Shown piece after piece: positions 24,230-35,039 of a stretch of 64,000 nt of DNA (the stretch's first letter is position 1; each line of letters starts with the position of its first letter). The notes under the pieces were generated by a model. The model saw only the letters and a program-made list of their open reading frames with translations. It was not told the DNA's origin and ran no database searches. This stretch comes from Agriotes lineatus (Eukaryota > Arthropoda > Insecta > Coleoptera > Elateridae): NCBI GenBank assembly GCA_940337035.1, contig OW679203.1:31133495-31197494 (forward strand), read 5' to 3'. Both the position numbers and the translations under genes were made by a program.

Positions 24230-26780
24230 TGTATTTGGTTCCATGCTGTGCAGGAGTTTGTGTCCCTGATTCTGGTTATTATGGACATCTTGTCTGTCAT
24301 TGGAGTTGTTTGCTGTGTTTGGGAACTGAAACGGTTGTGGTAGTAGGCAGAGTGGAGCAAATTGGTTGACATCCAGGACATTGATGAAACAGAAACAAAT
24401 TTTGACATTATCGTCACTAATGGAGTGAGCAGATTATTGTGGTATTTACACTTACCAAAACTGGCAAACAACAAATGTGAGAAGCGGCATATTTTCGGAG
24501 AAGAAAGGGGACAAGGGAAAACAGTTCAAACAACAGCTCAGAAGAAAAAGACATACATGAAAATGCTTGGGAGGCTATCAAGGCACTGAATGGGTTGTGA
24601 AATGCAGCAATAAAAGACTTTTTACTTAACTTCTCTTGCAGGATACCCACATCATCGAATTTGTTCCACAAATTAGCAACAAGGTCAGTAAAATGTGTAA
24701 CTGTTGGTGATCTTTTCAATCAGTCAGTTTTGCTACGTCGGGCATTTTTAAAAACAGAAATAGTCATACTTAAAACAAGTTCCTCTTCCTTTTATTAAAG
24801 AAGAAGCAAAATCTTTTGCTAAGAAGAACAATTGGACAACAGGTAAACGACGTTTACTCAGACACTGAAAAGAAGAAGCTCTACATAAAAAAATTCAATG
24901 ATTGAGTTGCAGAACACGAGAATAAATAATTTGCTTCATCTTGCATCCTTCTAAGACGGAGCCTGTTTTAACTATAACCAGCAACTTTCTTAAGTAGAGG
25001 AGAAGAGACATCTTTTGAAGAACCAAAGGTGGGCAAGAAAGACTAAATCCAAATCACAACTCAGAAAAAAAATACACACGTAGAATTTCTTGACGAGAAA
25101 AAAAGTATTGACGAGTTTTCGGAACAGAGTAAAGTTCACTTGTAGAAAGCATACGCTCGAATCGATTCGATAGATCAGCAACAAGGTCAGCAAAATGCGT
25201 TAACGCTGATAACATATCCTAATGGTCAGTTTTGCTCAGTGTTGCGCTTCTTAAGACAGACACCGTTATAATTAAAACTAGTAAGTCTTTCTTCCTCTTA
25301 AATGAGGAGAAATACCCCTTCCAAAGGAGAAACGGTGGACAACAAGGAAACAAAGTTCAGTCAGACACTCAGAAGAAGAATATCTATCGTAATGGACTGC
25401 AGGTTACGTTTTTTTATTAATACAAGACAAAAGTTTGATATATTAAAAAAAAATATTAAATTTACAATTTTGGTATAATAAAAGGATATCAGAATTATTA
25501 ACACGTATTTTGTAAAATAATGGAATGAAATTTGAATTAGTTCAACAATAAAAAATAAGAAACAGAAAGGTTCTTACATGATTTAAAAGTTACCTGAAAT
25601 AGAATGGCAGATTGGTAGCAAATACTTATTTGAGAAAACAGATCAAGTTCTTTGGACGAGTTACAGCTACAGGTATTTATTGATCCAACTAAAATAAACA
25701 GTAAAAGAGTGAAGTGAGGTAATTAAAAAAGGACTGCTTACTATTTCATGTTTATTGAATGACAGGTAATGTAACAGAGAGGTATTTGTAGTTGATATTC
25801 CACGTCTATAATTAGAAGTGAAGCTGACGTTCATAGAAATTGTCACAAATATTTGACGTAAGTTTTTATTAAACAAATGAGTTTTCAGGAGTAGTAACAG
25901 TCTTGATATTGCGTGAACCGACCTGTTTCTTTGAGAGTAATCATGTTCTACTGAGCTACAAATATTTATCTTAATAGAGAAGAATCGCCTTCCTTCCAAA
26001 TAAGAAAAGGTGGAAAACAGGACACCCAGAAGAAGAATATCTACATAAAAATTCTTACCGAGAAATAAAAGCAGCGATTGAGTAGCAGAACACGAGAATA
26101 AATAATTTTCTCTTACAGGAGACATATATGCCCACTTGGGTTTTATAGATCAGGAACAAGGTTAGTCGAACCCATAAATGCTGATATCGTCTCGAAGCCG
26201 CAAGTTTTGCTTCTTCTTGCACCTTTTAAGCCAGAACCTATCATAAATATTACCAGCACGGTTCTTTTCCCCCCAATTATAGAAAAAAAAGCGACATCTT
26301 AACGAAATCCAAACCACTACTCAGAAGAAAAATATACACATGAATATGTTTGACAAGAGAAAAAGGTATTGATGGGGAACTTTCCTTGCAGGATACATAT
26401 GCTCGAATGCATTCGATAGATCAGCAACAAAATAAGCAGAACGAGTAAACGCTGATAACGTCTCCGAATCGTCAGTTTTGCACAGTGTTGCGCTATTTAA
26501 GACACACATCGTCATAACTAAAATCAGTAAATCCTTCAGAAGCACAGTCTTTCCAAAAAATAAAAAATTGACAACAGAGAGACAAAGTTTACTCAGACAC
26601 TCAGAAAGAATATCTGCATGAAAACGCTTGAGGAGAAAGTAAAGCAGTGATTGGGTTGCAGAACAAGGCAATAAATAATTTTTTTGTGCTCTATGCCTCG
26701 AAATATCAAGTAAAAAGTGATAATATTTGGACTGTAAGATCATAACTCAGATAACAAAAAGGAAGATGTAAAATAAATTT
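24230..26780. repeat. Degenerate tandem repeat array, about 0.49-kb units
   Basis: A shared core, best seen as GATCAGCAACAAGGTCAGCA followed by AAATGCGTAAACGCTGATAAC, occurs near 24672, 25174, 26147 and 26417. Shared flanks include CAGACACTCAGAAGAAGAAT, GAACACGAGAATAAATAATT and CTTGCAGGATACATATG. Spacing is about 500 between the first two and about 975 (two units) to the third. The last pair are only 270 apart, so units are deleted or shortened. The minus-strand open frames of 100, 152 and 140 codons here share the string CSATQSLL because they are copies of this unit. I do not treat them as genes. Confidence 0.75.
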
Positions 26781-27109
26781 AGCTATGTAAGAAATCATGT
26801 CAAACCTACAAAATTATTCCGTGCGAATCAGATAGCCAAATGTACCAATACTGTATGATCAAAATATTCAAATATAGATAGCGCAATATACGCCAAGACC
26901 GTACTTGCCCCAGGTGCAACAAACAAACCTACAAATGCAAAATATTTATAATAAAACACAAATTTCGCAACCATGTTGCAGCCTTTCCGCAAATTGCAAT
27001 AGCCCAAGTTCAAGAAAGTTACTAGCAAACAGTGAACTATAATAATAATAAACGCATGAGAAAGTATAGCCCAGGAATTCACACAACAATAACAAAGCAG
27101 GCAGCCCTA

Positions 27110-27790
27110 AACGGTTATTTGCTGAATCCTCCCCCAGAAACATCAAATAGATACAAAGTATTGAAAGAGAAAGGAAATAGAGACGAAGAACAGAACATCC
27201 AACCATTAATTGAATTGTTAAGTAAAATAGCTCTGAAGAAATTCGCACAGAAATGTTGAAATAAGAATGAAGTTAAAATCCAAGCAAAAACGAAAGATGC
27301 ATATTCTGCTAAAGGCTCCTTCGGAAAATAAAACTGAGTTTCACACGTACAAGCCGTTTAGGATACTTTTGCAAAACGTGCATCGTTCTGTAAACACAGC
27401 CCTGTTAAAATTCGAAATAAATGGGCTTAGGCACGGAGTTAAAAATATCTCCAATATCCTCAAACGTTTACAAAACAGTGCAAAAATACCACTACCACTC
27501 TTTAACCATCATTCAATTAAAAGCACAGTCAAACAACAAAGACACATATAATGTTACTTTCCTCCATCACTCAAGAGAGAAATCCCACAATGTATCAAGT
27601 GCCAACGCTATGTGCATACAAAAGAATTTTGTCACATAAATCTAAAACGTGTGAAATGTGCCGGTAACTATGCAATAGTAAATTGTTCTAGAAAAGCAAG
27701 CAATAATAATGTAAGGTGCATAAAGTGTGAAGAAAAGGGGTAGAGTTTACAAAAATTACAAAAAAATAAAGTTTTCAGCCTTAATAAAAA
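27110..27790 (+). pseudogene. Jockey ORF1 (gag-like, zinc knuckles), frameshifted
   Basis: Fragments in shifting frames give the N-terminal NPPPETSNRYKVL, then TEFHTYKPFRILLQNVHRSV and FEINGLRHGVKNISNIL. These form the RRM-like region of Jockey gag. NNKDTYNVTFL follows, and at about 27580-27740 a series of Cys/His words (CIKCQRYVHTKEFC, CAGNYAIVNC, CIKCEEKG) corresponds to the CCHC knuckles. The second knuckle reads Tyr where the usual His stands. At least three frame changes and several stops are present. The protein would bind LINE RNA in an intact copy. Confidence 0.75.
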
Positions 27791-27960
27791 AAACTAATAA
27801 TACCAACGCAATTAACCCATATGTATAACACTAGACTACGACAGCCTGCCTATAGTTACTCGGAAATCATAAAAATGTCAGTCAACCCTACCAAATCACT
27901 AACCAACAGAGTAGAATCCTAGCTGCAACACAGCAACCAAAAAATAATAATCTAGAAGCT

Positions 27961-28720
27961 ATGTTGGAAAAGATGATCGAGAAAATGAATGTACTCCTAA
28001 ATATCCTCACCGCTGTTACATTAGGGGGCAAAACCAACTTGAAAATTGCCATCTGGAATGTCAGTAGTTTAGCCAATCACAACTTAGGAGTCAGAAACTT
28101 ATTTTATATTCAAAACATCAACATAATGCTAATATCTGAAGCACATATGACACGAAGAAGTTACTTTACACAACGCCCAGATGGAACAGCCCATGAAGGC
28201 ACGGCTATATTAATCAAAAACAGCATCAAACACCATGAACTGAACATATACAGTTATAATCATATGTAAGCTACTAGAATAACTAGCAGTGGAAGGGAGA
28301 GTTAGTGCTATCTGTTGTTTACAGCCAACCGAAAGTAACAATTAAAAAAGGCACAGTATGAACAGTTTTATAATACGCTTGGTCACCGTTTCATTGCTGG
28401 CGGCGATTACAATGCAAAAAATCCACAGAGTAGGGATCAATACTAATAACATCGAGAGGGCGTCAGCTTTAACAAACAATTATGGACAACAACCTACAAC
28501 ACTTAGCTACTGGCGAGTCTACCTACTGGGCCACAGATAGAAAGAAGCTTCCAGATGCCATAGATTTCTGCGTAACAAAAGGTATTTCGCGTAATTACCT
28601 AGAAATTAAGTCATGTTTTGAGCTGTCCTCCGGCTATTCACCGTTACTAGGAAGGGTACATATGCAAGTCGTTAACAAATGTACCCCTCCAATACTCTAC
28701 AATAAAACAACTAATTAGAA
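27961..28720 (+). pseudogene. Jockey ORF2 endonuclease domain, inactivated
   Basis: LKIAIWNVSSLANH (start of the AP-like endonuclease, with the N-W-N box changed to I-W-N) is followed by INIMLISEAHMTRRSYF with the catalytic Glu, FIAGGDYNAKNP, and PDAIDFCVTKGIS. The last catalytic motif, normally S-D-H-S-P, reads S-G-Y-S-P at about 28625-28640, so the general-base His and its Asp are lost. Frames change near 28265 and 28420. The enzyme would nick target DNA to prime reverse transcription. Confidence 0.8.
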
Positions 28721-29267
28721 AATCTTAGAAATAAAATAAAAGAGAGTCTACCGCTGCATAAACCGTTAAAAACAGCGGATCACATAGATCAAGCAATCGA
28801 GCACTTCAACTGTAGTATCCAACAGGTAGCAGGTAGCATAAAGTCTACTCATTACTTTTTTCTGTGACGTTAGAAATAACAAAACAACGTTAAAAACATG
28901 TCTTATATTAGCATAACATTTAAAAAATCGCAGATAGTTGACATCAGAAGAAATTTGACATTATATGACTTCTGCATTGTCAAATTGAGGGTAAGTTGGC
29001 ACCATTGCCACTTGCAAGCTTTTATCTGTCAAACATTTCAAATTTCAAGTTAATTATTGTCAATTTATTTACAAAGGTTTCTTGTAATGGAGTATGTACA
29101 AGTACAGCCAAGAACTAGTTACTTAATTCAGTAGAAGGATTAAAATCAAATACGTCTCCATTAGTACCTATTGGGTCAATATTAGAAACATCGAAAACGG
29201 TGGCAAATTACTAAGGTCCCGGAGGACAAGAATAAGTTAAACCATACCATCAATGAAATAAAAATAT
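28721..29267 (+). pseudogene. Jockey ORF2 linker with a foreign or unalignable stretch
   Basis: LPLHKPLKTADHIDQAIEHF (28750-28810) is ordinary Jockey linker. From about 28870 to 29180 no Jockey reading is visible, and a hairpin-like pair AATTTGACA / TGTCAAATT occurs near 28954 and 28978. Linker similarity returns at 29185 (RWQITKVPEDKNKLNHTINE) and runs into the LTR insertion point at 29267. The roughly 300-bp gap may be a small insertion without a clear TSD. Confidence 0.6.
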
Positions 29268-30443
29268 TGTAACAAACCTGGATTTTTTCCAGAATTTTCA
29301 AATTTACACACAAGTCCCTGCGAAGAGTGCTTATTGAAACTTTACTAAAATTCGCTAAATTTAGTTTTAAACTAGTTGCCTCGGGTATAACTCAGATGCC
29401 CAGAATCGGTTCTACTAAAATTTATAGACTACAGAAATAACACACTGTATAATTGTGTATAATGTATTTAAATATATACAACATAATCCTTAGTTGAGAA
29501 AAATGTTTATGTACATAAACATTATAAAATAAAATTCCTTCGGCTTATTACTTCAACGTTGGGTTACTTTTGGGACGTTCGGCAACCCACTCTGCACGCT
29601 GACTTAGCCCGGTTGCTGTCCTTGAATCTTCTCAAAGAAAGTTCGATGACGGTAGGCGCGGGTGATCTGTGGCTCTGATGTACTGGAACCAACAGATCTG
29701 AAACAGCCTATATTTGCTCTGGCAAAGATGGCGTTTGTTATTTATAGCTGACGGGCGGACAAATTCGTTTTACGGTGTCTGTGATGGTTACGGCGAGCAC
29801 ATAAAGCCTGGCTGGACGTGGTACGTCCTTTGTGAATAAGTTTGGACCACTCGGAATAGTATAAGCTGTACATTTTTACCTTACACCTTTGACAGCTCGA
29901 ATCACCGGGGAGCCGTTGGAGGTTTTCGGTTGGTCCGAACTCACGGCAGGCGGGGTAATTTTCCTGCTTCGAGGCATCTGTATTATGCCGGCGGCTTGGA
30001 GCTTTCTCTTAATATTCGGTTAAGCCGTGCTCTAGGTTATAGTAATATTGGCCTGGGGGAATCAGCTGGTGCGGGCATTAAACGGGATTGTTAGCAAGAT
30101 GGGGCCAAATCCACCGGTGCTAACTAGGTCAATAATAGTTACTAGGAAAGGAGCTCTAGACCCCGGGGTCTCAAGTGTCGTTAACTAGCTTTGGATTCTC
30201 CTTTTATACTCTTCTGTCACGTCGATATCAGATTATTTCTAGAGGTGGTTGGAGAAAAAACTGCGTGGCATATCGGTTTACGCTACGTCCGCGTATAGCG
30301 GCTAAGACCGCCTTATCGAAGATCCGAATGCTATGGAACGCTATGGAAATGTGAGTGAAGATTGTAACGAAAATCAGCGCCATTCAAATATCTAGCACAC
30401 TATTTGTGCCTTAGGTAAATTTGACGCGGGAGCTAACGTTACA
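29268..30443. mobile_element. Solo LTR (family A, copy 1), 1,176 bp, TSD ATAT, inside Jockey ORF2
   Basis: The element begins TGTAAC and ends GTTACA (perfect 6-bp inverted termini, TG..CA) and is flanked by ATAT on both sides (29264-29267, 30444-30447). Taking out the element and one ATAT restores the Jockey reading frame across the junction without a gap, which confirms both borders. There is no internal coding frame above 75 codons. A related sequence lies at 50883-52040. Size, termini and a 4-bp TSD suggest a solo LTR of a gypsy-like element. A non-autonomous LTR element with no internal region is the alternative. Confidence 0.88.
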
Positions 30444-30447
30444 ATAT

Positions 30448-31395
30448 TATTTGACAATACTAGGAATCGTGAAATCGAAGAATACCTAATGAGTCGCTCA
30501 GCAACTAAAGTTAACGAATATTCTTTGTGGAAGGCGATCGAGAGAATTAAACAACCACAAAAACCTATACCTCCTATTAGGAAAAATGATAATTTGTGGG
30601 CAAGAGATAAAAACAAAAGGGCGCACGCATTTGGTAATCATCTGGCCAAGGTATTGGAGCAGATCACAATGCAGGAAGAAACGCAGATTTGCCAGGTATT
30701 AGAAGGACCATATCAAATAGTCCTAACAGTAAAAGGTTTTATATTCAGAAAGCCAAATCAACAATTATGATACAAATACAACCCCAGGAAGGTCCTTTAT
30801 TATGAATTAATCGCTGCCATAATCTTACAAGAATTGTCAACAGAAGGGTTCCAATTCATAACTATGATCTGTAATTCAGTTCTGAAATTGGGCTATACGT
30901 ATTCTAACACAGTGGAAGGTGGCTCAAATTATAGTGATTCTAAAATCGGTAAACAAAGCTGAAGAAGTGGATTAATACCGTCCAATCAGTCTTTTACCAA
31001 TAGTAGCCAAACTTTTTGAAAAAATCCTATTAAAAATCCTAAAAGCCATACTCAAAGGTAAAGAAATGGTTCCTAAGTACCAGTTTGGATTCAGACAAGG
31101 TCGCTCGACAATTGAACAAGTGCATGGCCAAAGCCAGGCACGATCTGGAAACAAGCAGATATTGCTTAGCGATGTTCTTAGATGTTTCTCAGGCCTTTAA
31201 TAAGGTCAGGTATCAAATCAAAACTCAGCTGGCACACAACTGGTTTGTTTCAACCTCAGTGTTTCATCGCGATTTACATGTGGAAACAGTAAAAGATGTG
31301 AAATTAAAATTATTACTAGTACTAATTAAAAAACTCGTCTTCAAGATCAGCCTAATGCTTTTGCCAGAGCGCTGCTCTAAAAAGATTTGATCATC
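30448..31395 (+). pseudogene. Jockey ORF2 linker, RT and C-terminal tail, internally deleted
   Basis: Linker text such as NEYSLWKAIERIKQPQKPIP (about 30512-30570) resumes right after the LTR. RT box PISLLPIVAKLFEKILLK lies at 30980-31035, then YQFGFRQGRSTIEQVH (31078-31125). After a frameshift, MFLDVSQAFNKV (31170-31207) carries the first catalytic Asp. The text then jumps to NWFVSTSVFHRDLHVETVKD (31231-31290), which belongs near the ORF2 C-terminus. The palm with the YADD box and the thumb are therefore missing, an internal deletion with a junction near 31210. Confidence 0.8.
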
Positions 31396-31589
31396 TGACC
31401 ATTTAGAGACTAGTCACAGTGTTTAAATGTTAAAATGTCATATATTAACATAATTTGTATTAAGTAACTAAAGGAGCAAGCCAGTGGGTTACCTTCTACA
31501 ATGTCAACAAATCGCGTCAAATATTCTACTGATTGTTATCTGTCTATTGTAACAGATTCTAAAACTGTCATAAATGTCCATTTAAAAAA
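31396..31589. other. Jockey 3' flank, unassigned
   Basis: AT-rich sequence between the last Jockey coding match and the resumed tandem-repeat unit. It may hold the LINE 3' UTR. No poly(A) tract is visible. Confidence 0.35.
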
Positions 31590-31760
31590 CTTTCTTTTCA
31601 GGACACACGTGCTCGAATGCGTTTTATAGATTAGCAACAAGGTAAGCAGAACGCGTAAACGCTGATAACGTCTCCGAGCCGTCAGTTTTGCTCCGTGTTG
31701 TGCTTTTTAAGGCAGAGATTGTCATAACTAATGCCAGGAAGTGAAGGTTATAAATAAATT
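31590..31760. repeat. Isolated unit of the 24-26.8-kb tandem repeat
   Basis: The stretch from TTTCAGGACACACGTGCTCG through GCTGATAACGTCTCCGAGCC to GTCATAACTAATG closely matches the unit at 26380-26530, including the AGCAACAAGG core at 31632. It lies just past the Jockey remnant and implies that the array once continued here. Confidence 0.75.
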
Positions 31761-34700
31761 AATGCAAAAATATGTGCCATTCCATCCTTCATCCTTTCCA
31801 TTCAGAGCGAATTAAGAGCACCTGCCTCGCGCATTTGCAGTGCGTAATTAACCGATCTGACGGAGCAATCGTGCTCACCAGAATAATTGGAACCATTGAC
31901 ATTGGGTCTTGTTCTTCGCTTAGCAGTGACCTACAATTTTAGGCTTGCGTGAGCTTGAGGCTCAATTAAGCGTTAAATAAGAAACGCGCTTCGAATCTGA
32001 TTGTCAAGTTCATGTCTATTTTTAAAAGTTTCCTAATTCACCTCGCGCTGTAAGTGCATTTAAATGCGGAGCTGTGATGCAACTCGCTTCTCATTCTACA
32101 TAAAAATTTTAGTACGTGCAGTTTCCCAGTGACAACTCCAGATGGGAGTTTGCTAATTGCATTTGCTAGTTTCATAATCAACGTCAGAACAAAAATACAA
32201 CTTTATTAAAATCTTAAAATTACATTAACGTCGTGTTAACTACGCGATTCAATTAAAATTAAAATTTATTTCTTTGCAAATGAAGCTGAAATGTGCTCTT
32301 TGGTAGTGTTCAAACAGTATTTGGTCCTACTGTAGGCACATAGATTCGGAGTTCAGGGCTTATTTATTTTCTCCTGTATTTAAATCGATCCTCATGCATA
32401 AATTTACACGCTGGCGACTTACCCAAAAATTCCATAACGCCCCTTCCGTCTAAGGATTGTGGATTAGAAGCACGAAACTGGGGAGAAGCAATCAGCTGAT
32501 TCTTTCATGTGGCATGTGGTGACATACAGCCAAATTCTACAATCAGGCATGCAAGCAAGAATAAACAAACATTACGACATTTAGCAGTACGTGATCTAAA
32601 TAATAGTGCTTATAGGGGGTTTTGTGGCTCCCGCGGCGTTCCCACGCAGCGTCTAGTAGAGTACTTCGTTCAGGAATAATCTTCCGGTGCACCTCCGACT
32701 ATGTGCCTATAAAATCCTGCAATACGGATGCTTAACGCATCTAACGCCTGTTAGCCGAATGCTACTAGACCAACTCATGCCAGTGTTATATGCATCTACG
32801 TGGTCGCCTCCACAAAAAAAAATTACAAGGTGTCTGTGGGGAACGAGTATCCTTGGCTATCCAGATGCGCTTTTGGAAATCACTCATAACCGACGTGCTT
32901 ATCAGGTCAAGGGTTAGTGGTCATTTTGCCGGATGTCCGCTATCCCAGAGACAATAGTACTATCAGCGGTACCTGGTTGGGCACCTACCCAACAATAAAC
33001 AATGAGCAACGACACAAACAGCAAATGTTTTCACAATCAATATCAACAATGAAGCAGTGTCCAACCGAGCTGCACCATCGAACTGCATACAACGTCCACT
33101 GCAAAGCTACTCAAGCAGTAATATCGACTTCATTATTTCATCGTTTCGATCAGTTCACAAATATTAATTACCACAAGTAACACTTCAAAATCACATAACA
33201 GCGCGCACAGTTGGTCGTCTTGGCCATGCACGATATCGGTCTCTAAGGTATTATATTTCAGCAGTTGATGTAGTCAAAGGCCCATAATTATACGAATACG
33301 AATAAATTATAGAATATTTACAAATAACTCAAAGGACACGAAAGTAAATATAACAACAATAACTAATTTGTGTTATTTTATATATGTACTGTCTAGTTTA
33401 CAAATGTAATTATGCTTTCTGTTTTTGGGCAAACCTAACATCACGCTCTTAGGTCGAACTGAAATCGTTTATTTTTTAATTAAATTAGCTTTGTGCGGAC
33501 ATAGCTTGCGCAATAGAACGATCAGTTTACTAATTCGCTGAATATGCTGGACTCCCAAAATAGCGTAAACTTGATCTTGACAATTATGTATAAATACTAA
33601 GCGTATGTTATTTAATTTTTATTGCTGTTTAGGAGCAGTTTACGTTGGCGACAAATGTCTTGAAAGGAAACTTTGGTCTAACTCTCCTGCTCACAAAACC
33701 TTCTTGACCCTGTTATCCTTCCAACAAGTTTCCAACCCTTCAGTAATTACCAAACATATTAACTATATCCTATCAACCAAGAATCTACGTTATCTGAAAT
33801 GCTTTCTGAAAAGTACAATAATTTAAAATGCTTAAAACAGGATAGTGGTAAGTCAGTAGGAAGCGCTGGAACATATTTTCTAATAGTTTATTGTTCGAAG
33901 TCCTGATATAATTTTTCGCTCGTATCTCACACGTTCAACATAAACAACGATCTGACATTATAGTAAAACTGTATACTAATCCAAGTTTATTTACAGATAG
34001 GAAGACCTGCAGCTTTTCATAGTGTACCTTAAGGTAAATATCTTAGTTTAATATACATAGTAGTGGTCCTTAAACAGATCCCTATGGTAGCTCTAAATCA
34101 AGCAATGATGTAATATCCAATTCGACAAGGATCTGTACATGTGGCAGTTATCCTTATGATACTTTTATAAAAACTCCAAAATGTCGCTTTAGTTCTGTTT
34201 TACCTATACCATTAACAAACTTCAATGAAAATATTTATTGAAACTAAACATCATGTGTCTTTGAATAAGTTCTAGCGCTTTTACTGCCGTTAAAGCTACG
34301 AAAAAATAGGCGCCAGTTGCAATCTTGTGACTTCGATGTAGACAGCGGCGCCAAAAAACTCTCTCTGAAAAGAAAACGAGAAGGCAGAGAAGGAAAAGGG
34401 AAATTGAATAATTATACGCCTGACGCCGAAAAGCAAAGATAATTTTAATCGAGGAGTTTTTTCAGGAACTCCAAAAAGCTTTGTTCTGTGTAACCCAATG
34501 ACGCGTTGCTTACTTGAAAAGGCTTCGCGACACCGGAGCACATGTATAATTACATAAAATTATCGCTTCATAAGAGAAATATATGCCAGACGCCATGGTG
34601 CTAAATAAAATAGACCCGTCTACTATTTAAACAATTACATAAACAATAGCGTTATATGAATGCACAAAAGTACATAAAATATTTTCTGCGGGCCTAATAG

Positions 34701-35039
34701 CCGGTAGACTCTAGACACTGCAGGTATATAATAGTGGTACAAAAACCTCACATGCGCTCCCAACCTCTCTAACGACTAAAACATATGAAATACCGATCTT
34801 ATCGCATAACTACGTTTAGGTGGCGAGAATAACCAATTACAAAAGTGGAAATTCTACATCCGCTTTTCGCCAGGACCTGGGATGATAACGGCTTAAAAGA
34901 GGCGATGTCAGTTTGTAGGCCCCAATGTACGTCCCTCCGCCTTAGACGGCAAGAAAAACGTAGAGGAAGACCCGCTGTATTCTAAAGTTAAACGTGCAAG
35001 TGCTGAACACGGAAGCAGTGGCAATTTAAACATATAGAA
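31761..35039. other. Unassigned sequence with two GC-richer patches
   Basis: No gene is recognised. The patch at about 32600-33190 holds back-to-back open frames (32687-32917 and 32917-33180, 76 and 87 codons, plus strand). They could be old transposon coding sequence, but I cannot match them to a family. A second patch at 34290-34545 has an 81-codon minus-strand frame of biased composition. The rest is AT-rich with no pairings seen. Confidence 0.35.

Larger units (their letters stand above)
26990..31395 (+). mobile_element. Jockey-clade LINE, decayed, interrupted by a solo LTR
   Basis: Gag-like ORF1 (about 27.1-27.8 kb) is followed by ORF2 with endonuclease (28.0-28.7 kb), a linker (29.18-29.27 and 30.45-30.75 kb), reverse transcriptase (30.97-31.21 kb) and an abrupt jump to the ORF2 C-terminus (31.22-31.30 kb). 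The order and local motifs are those of Jockey elements. There are many frameshifts and stops. A 1,176-bp LTR sits in the linker, and about 1 kb or more of RT core is deleted. A unit of the 24-kb tandem repeat reappears at 31.59 kb, so the LINE probably landed inside that array. No poly(A) tail or TSD was found. Confidence 0.85.

Noticed and set aside
25667..26743. Minus-strand frames of 152 and 140 codons (with a 100-codon one at 24417-24719) as a small gene family
   Set aside because: They share strings only because they are units of one tandem repeat, start and stop at different places in the unit, and have no domain.
32687..33180. Two abutting plus-strand frames as a split gene
   Set aside because: No recognisable domain, codon pattern or splice sites. 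Possibly old transposon sequence, left unassigned.
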